A stretch of 64,000 nt of DNA. Origin: Cryptomeria japonica. Taxonomy: Eukaryota; Streptophyta; Pinopsida; Cupressales; Cupressaceae. The DNA is taken from positions 544,403,870 to 544,467,869 of the forward strand of contig NC_081412.1 of the NCBI RefSeq assembly GCF_030272615.1, in the 5' to 3' direction. The translations under genes were made by a program, and so were the position numbers. Each line of letters opens with the position of its first letter. Position 1 is the first letter of the stretch. Shown here piece by piece: positions 23,275-33,551 of the stretch. A model generated the notes under the pieces. The model was not told the DNA's origin and searched no databases. It was given only the letters and a program-made list of their open reading frames with translations.

Positions 23275-24720
23275 GCTTTGGACTACCAAATACGGAGATT
23301 CTTACGACAGACTATACAACCTTGAACAACAAAAGATATAAGACCACATGACAAACTAGGATTTTCATATAAAAAAGAACAGGCTTGTACGACAATTCCT
23401 TCTGAGCCATACGACTAAAGATTAATATCATACGACAAATGACCAGATAGTACGACAAACTTTTCTGAACCATACAACAAGATAAATGCCTCAAACGACA
23501 AAGAACAGAATAGAGGTAAATGTGTTTATTTGGTCAAATTTGATCAATGAATTCTGATGTTTTGCTTATGTTTTCTAGTTTTAGATGTCTGATTTTTTTA
23601 TTTAGGTATGAATACACTAAAAACACATGATATGATAAGTGACCTCAAGCATGCTAAACCCTAAGGAAGTTGGCTGAGAGAGAAAACCTTTTCTTGCAAA
23701 CTTAGGTACACACCCAATAGCTAATCAGAATACTACTGTTGAATCTCACGCAATGGATTCTCAACGTCATATTATCCAACTCCAAACGCTAATGGGGGCA
23801 CGATATGGCAAGTGTCCTAAGAGAGTTACTATCTCTCTTACACAAAGATTATCACCCTTTCAAAGGTGAATTGGGTAGCTTCTAATTTAACCAGAACTAG
23901 TAAGGGATTCATTCGATGCGCCAGGGTATAATACTCAATTAAGAGGTCTCTCAGCCTTGAAAACCAAGGTTTGCTATACCCGAAGGTACAAAGGAGAGAT
24001 ATTCCCGAGCACTGTCGTTGACTTGATTTTCATCAAATAACATTTATTTTATAGTGGGTTGGATTACTTGGCATTAGCTGTTCACACTTAGGTCATTCCC
24101 CTCTCACCGGCCTTAATGGCTAAGAGTTATTAGCTCCTCGGGAGGGCAGGCCTGCTAAAGAAATGCACAAATGAAAGAAAAAGATGAGTCTAGCCTTTTG
24201 ATCACCTAAGAAAGGTGAGAGGATACTCACCTATCATCAAAACACATAAAACATGATTGTTCATTTCCATTAGCAAAATCAAGTGTGCCTAGAAAGATTT
24301 AAGAAAATACACAAAGTTTTGTTGAATTCTTTTAGGCAACCTGCAAAATAGACACATTAGTAGTCATGATGTGTTTTATGCAATGATCCTTTGATAAGCG
24401 TAATCTTTGATAATCGTCCTGAAAATAACCAGTTAGGTAGCCAAAAAGATCACAAATAGACCAGGATTAGCATTAGTATATATCGAATAAAAGCATGAAA
24501 ACCCTAAAATGCAATCTATTTTAAAACCACAGAAGCACAGAGTCGTATGAAATGATTTACCAACTTGTACGACATAACTTTAGATCTCGTGAGAATGCAG
24601 AAATAGGCCCGTACGACATAGAAATGAGCTAATATGAGTAAGAAATTATTTTTGCCCCAACTCACTAATTAGTTCATACAAACCAGCAAAGCAGCTCGTA
24701 CGAGTTTCTAAACTAGACCC
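23275..24720 (+). repeat. Leader of the gypsy element with recurring TACGACA words
   Basis: In the non-coding leader the word TACGACA or a near match recurs many times (for example near 23303, 23388, 23430, 23452, 24567 and 24613), with looser forms between. No protein frame passes through. It lies on the primer-site side of the element, where its RNA leader would be. Confidence 0.5.
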
Positions 24721-24792
24721 GAGTAGAGATGAATGTTGATGAAGCTTAAGAGGCCAAAAATGATAATTTCAACCCCACGGTGGGTGCCAAAA

Positions 24793-25856
24793 TGTCGTGC
24801 CTGTGAAGTTTGATACCTGCAGATGCAACACAAAACACTCAATAGATCATTACAAGCATGGTTAGCAAATTTAAAATAATAAAGATAAAACCATGGCTAA
24901 TCGATCTATCGCCTCCTAAAAAATACGAGTGTGGATTTTCTCTCAGATCTGGATAAGCAATTCCAGTGACTTGACTACATCTAGATGGAGGATTTAAAAT
25001 GATAATGATGCATTTAAGCTAGAAAAGAGAATGATTAAGCTACATGATTCAACAATTGTGCTATAAAATAAGCTAGATCTAAGATGCAATTGCCTATAGT
25101 AACAATGCTCAAATGATATCCTAAGAGATATTATGCCTATAGTAACAATGCCTAAAATGCAAATGAGATGGGATCATTATTGCTCCAAAATGGGGTCTAT
25201 TTATAGGATTTCCAAGGTCAGGGGTGAGGTGGCAGGAATCAATGGTCAAGATTGAGTCTAAAGATATCAATGGTGAAATTGGAGGAGGTTGGAAAAGAGG
25301 TTGGTGGAAAGGGAACATTTGACATCTCTATGGTGACAAGTGTAAAGAGGCTTCCAAGAGAGGGGACATGTGGCCCAAGAATGCCATGTGTCTCAAGGGG
25401 AGAGTATCCACACCATAGGAGGTTAGGATAACGAGGTTAGGATATGCAAGCTAAGGTAGGTTTAATTAAACTTAGGGTTAGATGGAATGGGATAGGTTTA
25501 GAAGTGGTTAGGTTAAGTGGTTAGAAGTTAGGAGGCATGTGTGTAATTTGAATTTAAAAATTCAAATAATAGGAAAAGGTTAATTAACTTTCAACAACTC
25601 ATAAATTGATTTGTTTTAATTAATTAGAAGATTAGAAGAAATGATTGAAGATGGGGAGGGATTAATTAATTTGAATTAATTAATCAAAGGGGTTATTGAA
25701 ATGAACCTATTAAATAAATCCTTAGATTTATTAATAAGTAGATGGGTGGAAGAATTTAATCAAATTGCTGATGAATTCAACTAAATTGGGAAGGGGGATT
25801 AATTAAATAATTGCTTATTCAATTAATTATTTTCATACGATTTTTAGGTGTATACA
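24793..25856 (-). repeat. Right LTR (5' LTR) of the Tat-like gypsy element
   Basis: 1064 bp, starting TGTCGTGCC and ending GGTGTATACA. It is followed by GTAGG, the right copy of the target duplication. Confidence 0.92.
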
Positions 25857-26519
25857 GTAGGAAGGAGGTTCGCAAACACTTTTTCTTATAGGAAAGATTT
25901 AATAAACTAATACTTGGACAACCCAACCAATCCTTACAAAATTATAATACAGTGGAATGCAATACTTCATAACTAAGTTTACAGGGACATGTAAACTTAT
26001 TGAAACAAACCTATTAAATAAATCCTTAGATTTATTAATAAGTAGATGAGTAGAAGAATTTAATCAAATTGCTGATGAATTCAATTAAATTGGAAATATT
26101 ATTGAAATGAACCTATTAAATAAATCCTTAGATTTATTAATAAGTAGATGAGTGGAAGAATTTAATCAAATTGCTGATGAATTGAATTAAATTGGGAAGG
26201 GGGATTAATTAAATAATTGCTTATTCAATTAATTATCTTCAGACCATTTTTAGGTTTATACAGTAGGAAGGAGGTTCGCATCCACTTTTTCTTATAGGAA
26301 AGATTTAATAAACTAATACTTGGACAACCACAACCAATCCTTACAAAATTACAATGCAGTGGAATGCAATACTTCATAACTAATTTTACAGGGACATGTA
26401 GCATTAGAAAAATAATCTCCCAATAATCTTTAGCTCAAACCATAAAGTTTTTAGGGCAATCTCTCAATCTCAAAATGACCAAAATCTACTTTTATAATAA
26501 TTCTTAGTTTTATTTTTAA
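25857..26519 (+). repeat. Copy B third piece with tandem copies of the LTR tail and flank
   Basis: After the LTR the flank (GTAGGAAGGAGGTTCGCA onward, 25857-25997) is followed by two more copies of about 90 to 155 bases of the LTR tail (starting near 26001 and 26098), and then by the same flank again (26261-26405). A block covering LTR tail plus flank was therefore duplicated after the gypsy element inserted. The flank matches copy A near 2725-2870. Confidence 0.75.
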
Positions 26520-27825
26520 AATGAGTAGTGGGCTGAAGTGCGAGAGCAAAGGGATATCAACTTGCATGGGGAGATTTTGATGATGGAGAAGGAGGGAGAG
26601 ATAGTTTGTAGGAAGACAAAGATGATAGTGGAGGTTTAGCTATTGTAGAGGATGTTGGAAAGGAAGTCGTTTTGGTGTCTATCCTTCAATTTTGCTTGGA
26701 GTTTGGGGTTATTTGTTTGTTTGGTGGTGGAACTTCATGGATTTGGGTTTCTACTTGTGGGATTTTTCTATTTGTGATAATGGTGGTTTGGTTGATATTG
26801 TAGATGAGGAAGATTTCATGTTTCGGTCTATGCCCTTGGCTATTTATGCAAATGGGCTCATGACTTTTTTGGTGATTTGAAAGTGACTTTCCTTTCTTGT
26901 AGAGATGGAGAGGTTTTTGCTTGTGGTCTTCTTGACTTGGCTTCTCTTGCAGATGATTCTTTATTTTTTGGGATCTTTTCTATTCGGGTTTTAGGTCCCT
27001 TTGTGGCTTTTTCTATTGTGAAAGAAGCTTTGGGGCTTTCTTCTTTTTTCTTTTTTTGGTCTCTATAGAAGTAGTTCTCTTGTAATGTGTGCTCAATTCC
27101 TTGTCCTAGTTAGTGGTAGGGATGTTTCTTCTATTTTTTGGGTCCCCATGGTTGCTACGTCATCTATCTTCATGGATATTACTTGTAGGTTGAGGGCTAT
27201 ATGGCTCTTCCTTTTGTGGGTTCTATCTAGAGCTACTCTAGGTTTGGCTGATGCTTGGAGGACTTCTTGCATGCTTCTATGGAGGATTCTTTTGTTTCTC
27301 TTAGTATGTTTGCTATGGTGGGATTATACATTTATTTCATATCCATTGAGATTCCCTTATTGTGGTGAAATATGGCTATGAGGAGGGTTTATAGGTCCCT
27401 CTTCAAGGTTCTACTTAATGCCCCTAAGCCTTTTGGGGTAATTTTTATTGCACTATGTTTTTGGTTAGGGGTTTCCTCTTCCTATTTGGGGGATAAGTTT
27501 GGTCGTGCTAGTTTTGAGAGGGCCCTATTTTTTGTTATTATTTTAATTCTTATGTGGGACTATATTGCTACTATCTTGGATTCCAATCATGCTACTCCTA
27601 TTGAGGTAGAGATCTCTCTTATCAAGGTAGATTTCCTTCATGTGGGTTTGACTGAGGATTCCTATCTTTTCTAGTTGTTCCTCTCTCCCACCTTTCCTAT
27701 TAAGGTGGTGTCATATCCTATTGAGGTTAATTTTGGTTGTCATGTGAGATTTGATTTTGTTGCAAGGGGATATTATTTCTCTTGCATTGATTCTTAGCTT
27801 TAAGGGAGTTGGTGCTTCCCTTTTT
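26520..27825 (+). other. Unclassified T/G-rich insert inside copy B
   Basis: It is absent from the matching place in copy A (about 2930-3090), so it is an insertion or a replaced stretch. The plus strand carries overlapping open frames of 62 to 100 codons (26692-27674) with Phe/Trp/Leu-rich translations and no recognised domain. A repeated phrase (CCTATTGAGGT near 27597 and 27717) occurs. It may be a decayed retroelement segment related to 1-1060. No target duplication or tail identified. Confidence 0.3.
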
Positions 27826-28205
27826 ATATTGAATGAAAAGGAAATGAAGCATACAGATAAATACCCAAAACCAAAAATAGGCTATAAAGTACGTTTCTAG
27901 TTTAAAAAATTAAAATCTTACTTCTAAGATTTCCATATTAAATGCAAAGGAAATAGAGCTTTAACACTAAATAAGGGAGAAAAAATAATTTTATCTAACC
28001 ATTTGAAAAATTTATATTTCCCTTCAATAGTTGAAAGAATAGTGTGATGAAAAAAAAGACTTTTTTATATCTCTTTTTTGGTAACAACTCTAATCCATCA
28101 TTAGCTTTTGATTGAATACAATATAACAATGAAGTGGAATTATAAACAATATTATCATTCCAATTTGACCATTGAAGTAGGTAAATTATTTTATTTTGTA
28201 AGAAT
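27826..28205 (+). repeat. Segmental duplication, copy B, fourth piece
   Basis: Matches 3100-3480 of copy A. Shared blocks include CACTAAATAAGGGAG and TCCATCATTAGCTTTTG with the same spacing. Similarity fades at about 28195. Confidence 0.75.
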
Positions 28206-28574
28206 TGGCTATAAATGTAGCCACCCAAGATCTAGAGGCCTAATGAATAGCACAACAACTACAAGAGAGAACAAATTTTATTCTTGTCAATGATGCAATA
28301 GAGCTAGACAAATATACATAAGAGACCCATAAATTATATAGCTAAGGTGAGTATATAACATAGTAAATGAGACAATGACAAGTGTCATTATCTCATGACA
28401 TGTAACATAAATGAAAACCTTTCATCCAAACCAAAGTGGATAGGTGATAGTGTGATAACACCAAAAAAGATCGATCACCCACCAAAGGTGAGGTGGAAAA
28501 GTGCACCCACAATAGGTGGATATGATAAAGTAATAACATAATAAGTCTACCTAGAGTTAAAATTCTGCAACAAC
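28206..28574. repeat. LTR-like relic related to the repeats at 54886 and 56126
   Basis: It shares the phrases GATCACCCACC, GTGGATATGATA and AGTAATAACA, in the same order, with the direct repeats at 54886-55252 and 56126-56495. It begins near TGTAGCCACCC (28215) and ends near CTGCAACA (about 28570), a TG...CA form. Probably a lone LTR of the same family, old and incomplete. Confidence 0.4.
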
Positions 28575-28922
28575 TTTGATGAAGGCTACTCCCCTTGCAA
28601 ACCCAAGTACACAATAAAAATAGAGAAGTAGAGAGAAAATGCCTAACAATGCATAGACCGATAATGCTTGTGGAAGATTACAAATGAGCATATGCCTTGC
28701 TTATATATGCAAGAGATGGTGAAGTAGTTACAACTACCCTTATTACAAAATTAAATGTTTAAATAGATTATTAAATAATGAGCTATGACTGATCTCTATC
28801 TGGAATGCCACCTAAGATAACTAACATCAACTTTATTAAATGATAAATTACAAAAGGAACTTTACCATAACTAACTAAACATTTATTAAATGAAAATTTA
28901 TAAAAGTAACTTTATGATAACT

Positions 28923-30648
28923 AACTAAACATTTATTTTTTAAGAGCTTTAAATGGTGTTCTCACTCCTCTCGACCTAGCTAGCAGCTATGGTTTCACCT
29001 TAGATTGGCTCTTGGGAGATTTCTCAAGCATTCAATGGTTGCAATTTGCTTGTAAATGGGAAATTTGTTTGACCTTCTTCAGAAAATCAGAGTTTTGGCG
29101 ACGGTGTGGTGTTTGGTGATGGGGATGAATCAGTCCCTGGCTTTGTGTTGCATCGTCTTCATGCCATCTCTGCTATGACTAATACAAGGAAGACTAGTGA
29201 TGGTTAAGGGGAAGGGTTCTTTTGCTAAATGCTTGGATTTTTTGCCAAAAAGGATCTCTCTCAAGTTGAGTAAGGAGGTTGAAACAGAGGTTAAAGATTC
29301 AGCTGGGCTCTTTATATGGAAATGAGGCTTATTGGAAGATTTTGAGGTTTCTAGGCTTCCCTTGGGGAGATGGTTAAATGGATCTTAGTTAACTGGAAAC
29401 CGATTTTGGTTGGTGGTGTCCATATCTTTCCATGTGCCCAGGGTTTTTTAATTGTTACTTTTGAAAGTGAAGCTGATAGGAAGAAAATTTTATGTGACTA
29501 TGTTTGGAGTTGGGAGTACAAATTTTTTCTTCTGTTGAAGCCTTGGTCTCCAACCTTCAATCCTTCTACCAAATATTTCAATAAGATTCTTATTTGGGTA
29601 AGATTGCCCTACCTCCCATTTTAGTTTTAGGTTAAATATTATTTGAAAGCTATTGTTAATTCTTGAGGAAATTTTATTGGCATGGATGAGGTATCTCAGA
29701 ACCTTTTAAGCTCAACATGCTCGTATCTTGGTTGAGATGGATTCTACAAAAGCTTTTCTTGCTAATATTTCTTTGATACTAGACAATGTAGAATGAATCC
29801 AATAAGTGGATTATGAAGGTATTCCCTTCAGATGTAGGCATCGTTTTCAGACTAAGCACATGGTTGAGAGTTGCCCAAAGAAGAAGAGATTTAGATACAC
29901 GACTTCGTGGAAAGATGAATCGATATATTTTGATTTAGTGGGGAAAGAGGTAGATAAAGTGTCTGAGGTGGCCTCTAAAGAAGTTCCTTCTTTCTTTGTT
30001 CCTACTCTGCCTCACCAAGCCTCTGGAGGCTTGATGGAAGGTGCAGGCCTGGAAGCTAAGATTTATCAGCAGGATTCTAGGATCGAGCTACCAAACTCAG
30101 CTGAGGATAGCTCTAGGGATTTGTTGAAATATAGTTAGGCTGAGAGTTCTAAAATGATGAATATGACTGAGAATGTTGCTAAAGTTAGTGGTGGACATGG
30201 AAATTATGTTGCTGCCTTAGGGGATCAATGATGAAACCTTGATAGAAAGTTTTGCTTCTTTTTTGAGGAGATGCAGGGGTGGCAGAAGAAATATGAAAGA
30301 CTAGAAGATGGTTGGCAAACTGTGAAGGGTAAGAAAGCTAAAAAGACAATGAAAGAGGGACGCTTTGAGATGAATCTATGTTCTCATTCAAAAGGAAGGG
30401 CCCCCATTAAATGATTTGTTGGTTTCTAGTTTTTTTAGCTGTCTTTTTTATAGCTTTTGTTTTAGGTTGTGGGAGCCTTCTTTGAAAACCACTATTTATG
30501 GTTATTGGAGCCTTTAAAACCCATGGTTGTCTGGTGACTTCTTTTTTCTATTTTTTGACAACTTCTTGTTTTTGGGTTCAAGATCCATTAAAAATCTGTT
30601 TGTACAGGGTTTTGAGTCCCTTCAAAACTTGCTTTTCCTTTAATCAAA
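28923..30648 (+). mobile_element. ORF1-only LINE (half-LINE) with target duplication
   Basis: AACTTTATGATAACT (15 bp) occurs at 28908-28922 and again at 30649-30663, right after the tail CCTTTAATCAAAA. Inside is a degenerate plant L1 ORF1. A DUF4283-like part lies at 29370-29640 (FPCAQGFLIVTFESEADR, ending IWVRLPYLP). A decayed zinc knuckle lies at about 29810-29880 (YEGIPFRCRHRF, ESC). An acidic tail follows to about 30410. The 3' UTR then follows directly, with no ORF2. Several stops and frame changes are present. It is either an internal deletion or a distinct non-autonomous family like mammalian half-L1 elements. It lies in the old gypsy element. Confidence 0.75.
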
Positions 30649-30980
30649 AACTTTATGATAACTGACATTTTTTTAATTTATTTCTTATTAATTTTTTTTT
30701 TTGCACAAATAGTAACTTTTTCATTTCTAGTCTTTATTGAAAAAGAAAAATATCTTTTGGTGATGAAATATTTCTCTTATACTTTGGATGCTCCTATATT
30801 AGATACCTTGGGTAAGACAAAATTTTCCACGAGGGAAGCTTATGAATATTTGAAAACCATATGTTGATGTCGAATCCACCATTATTTCATTTTTTCTTCC
30901 TCAGTCTTCTTTTCCTTATTTTGCATCTTTATGTCTCTTCCTTCTTTCATTCTTTCTCTCTTTCTTCCCCTTTGAATATA
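30649..30980. other. AT-rich part of the old gypsy element
   Basis: A plus-strand frame of 70 codons (30655-30867) has no recognised domain. A pyrimidine-rich run (about 30888-30975) would be a purine-rich tract on the minus strand, the reading strand of the surrounding gypsy element. No firm feature. Confidence 0.3.
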
Positions 30981-31857
30981 ATCTAACTTGAATAAAGCTG
31001 CAATATCAAACTCTAGAAATTAATATCTATTCTCTTCTTCAACATGAATGTCATGGATTATCTTTGTTACTCTAATATCTTTTTCATCATTAGCCTCAAC
31101 TGAATAATTTTCTATATTTTCCATGCCCTTAGAAAGACACATGTCTACTACAAAATTGTTATTCTCTACATTAAAAATATTGTTAGCATAAACATCATGA
31201 GATTCATCACCTTCAATTTCTACCAAACTATTAGTCTTTTTTGTATCTCCTCTTCTGGTAGGAGATACACATCTTCACCAATATTAAATTAGGAACCATC
31301 AGTAAACCCCACTTTCTCTTTTTCCTCTACTTTTTCACTTTTAATTTCAATATTTCCTTCCAAATGATTCTATTTCATAATATCCTTCTCCATCCCAATC
31401 TTATCCTTCTCATCACAAGAATCAAATTTTACCTCATCTTGGTCTATTGAAAATTTTGATAATTTTGCAAGTCATATTGTTGCTTGAGTCCCACTAGTAG
31501 ATCATCTTTTCCATCCTCATCTTCTTTCACTAATTCTCTCATGCCATTCATAAAATAAATTCTTGTATTAGTCCATACATTTTCATCTTCATCTTTCAGG
31601 GGCTTCAACTTTTGGTGAACTCCATCCTTCGTCAATGAATAGGTATTTGCATATCCATCATGTCCTGCAATTCGATCAAATTTCCATGGCTTCCCTAACA
31701 AAATGTGATGAAATCTATAGGCATGATATCATAAAGTATCTTATCATTGTAGTTTCCAACTTCGAATTTTACCAAACACTTCTCATTAACCAAAACCCTA
31801 TGTCTATTCTGCAACCATGCAATCTGGTATAGATATGGATGTCTTCTCTCTAACTTT
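30981..31857 (-). pseudogene. Post-protease part of the old gypsy element
   Basis: 31701-31444 reads LGKPWKFDRIAGHDGYANTY followed by SLTKDGVHQKL, the conserved stretch that follows the protease in many plant Ty3/gypsy polyproteins. An acidic stretch follows (31226-31020). The segment continues the gag and protease part now displaced to 39352-40690. Fossil, broken. Confidence 0.7.
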
Positions 31858-33303
31858 TGTTGGTATGAGGATATTGAGAAGGTTGTTGGAGATTGGTGAT
31901 ATAACTGATAAAGGATGATTACTGTCTTAATAATATTATTTTATCATTGATGTCAAGCAATTGATTTTCTAATTCAGTATGATGTTGCCATATCTTAATG
32001 AGTATGTTTTGATGAGTATAAAGATGTCGGTAAGTAACATAGAAACAATGAGAATGAAGGGGAGTAATAAGTTATTCAATGCGCAACTATTATTGAGTTA
32101 GACAGTGATGAGATTATGATATTTTGATTTTTTTGATATCCTATATTTGAAGACTGCAATAAAATGAATAAAGGTTTGATACTGTTCTATGTTACCGAGC
32201 AAGGAGCTAGTTGGTAAACACCAAGGTTATTGATATCAGTTAAAGAAGGCAGAATGTCTACCGGGTAAAGTTCAGTATTAATCGAGTATCAACCGAGCAG
32301 TAATAGAATGCATTGGATGGATAAATGCATTATTAAATGAAGGATGCCAATGAGCTGGAGATGTATAGATGATTGGTATACCATGCAAGAAGTTTGTTAA
32401 AGATCTACGATAATGAAAATACAAGAGCTAGATCTACAGCGTAGATTGAACGGTCATAACCTAGCACAAGTACCAAGGAAGGAATACAAGTTCGAAGGTG
32501 AGATAAAACATTTTTCAGATCGAAGGATTCAATGAACCTAGTCAAGTTTGATGATCTGATGGCTAAGATTGATCATGGGAAATGTGATCAAGGAGATTAA
32601 GCGGTTAGGAATTGCTTATAAATAAGAAATTATTGATGAACAAATGATGTGGGCAAATAGAAGAAAAGTGATGCTGCTGAAGTAATCACCAAGCACAGAA
32701 GATTGATGATCTGATTGAAGAACAGAATGATAAGCCCAACAAGGAGCAAGATAAGTCTTATGACAAGATTATTTTGAGCACATAGAGTCTGCTTTAGCAT
32801 TTCAGATGTGAAGTTGCAGATATATTTTATTACTATTATTTATTTTGTAAGTGATAGGAAATCTCTTAACTGAGTGGGCCTAATAGTCTTATTTGTAAAT
32901 CCTCTAGCAAGGTAACATTCTAGTTGAGTGTTTGAAATCCTTTGACAAGGTCACTTCTAACAAAGTGCGAGATTCTAATAGATCTGAGGGAAATCCCTTA
33001 ACCGGGTCACATCTAGCAATGTATTTATGTAATCTTTAACAGTATTGGCTTTTAACCAAGCATACTCTAGAAGAGTATATTTTCTTAGTGGGTCCGAAAT
33101 CCCACAGTGGCTTTTCCCTATTTGGGTTTCCACGTTAAATTTGGTGTTAAATATGTTGTGATGTTTTAAGTTTATCAATTTATGAGTTTGAATGATTTAC
33201 AGTCATAGTTGCATATCAAGTAACGCCTACCGAGGTTGAATCTGATGAATATATTGCATTGTGAGATTATCTGATTCACCCCCCCCGTCTCATCTAACTA
33301 ACA
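31858..33303 (+). repeat. 5' LTR of the nested copia element
   Basis: About 1446 bp, starting TGTTGGTATGA and ending CTAACTAACA just before the primer site. It matches 37920-39351. A CCCCCCCC run lies near its end in both copies. Confidence 0.9.
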
Positions 33304-33551
33304 ATTGGTATCAGAGCCTAGACTCTAAAAGAAAATTTTAAAGGAACTTGAGGCAATATCTGAAGATGTATAAAAGGGATGCACCAAAGCTGAACAAGTC
33401 AAGTTTCTCCACATCGCAGAAAAGGATGAAGCTGCACTTATCAGGAATTGGAGAATATGCAACATATTATCTGGAGAATGATTACATTGCACCTAGCACC
33501 TACCCGATGACAATGTAAGAGATAAAGACAAAGCAAGAACATATTCAAGCA

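Larger units (their letters stand above)
16382..25856 (-). mobile_element. Ty3/gypsy element, Tat-like, broken
   Basis: About 9.5 kb, with long terminal repeats at both ends and a 5-bp duplication GTAGG at 16377-16381 and 25857-25861. It reads on the minus strand. Next to the right-hand LTR lies TGGCACCCACCGTGGGG, a primer-site form common in Ty3/gypsy elements. Next to the left-hand LTR lies a purine tract (GACGGGGAAAA on the minus strand). Parts recognised: gag-like remnant (about 22811-22570), an aspartic-protease-like region (about 22300-21953), an RNase H of the type seen in Tat elements (about 21000-20604) and integrase zinc-binding and core parts (20510-19497). I did not recognise a full pol. 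It is broken in many places, roughly ten or more. LTR differences of a few percent suggest it is older than the copia element in the GLR. Confidence 0.9.
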
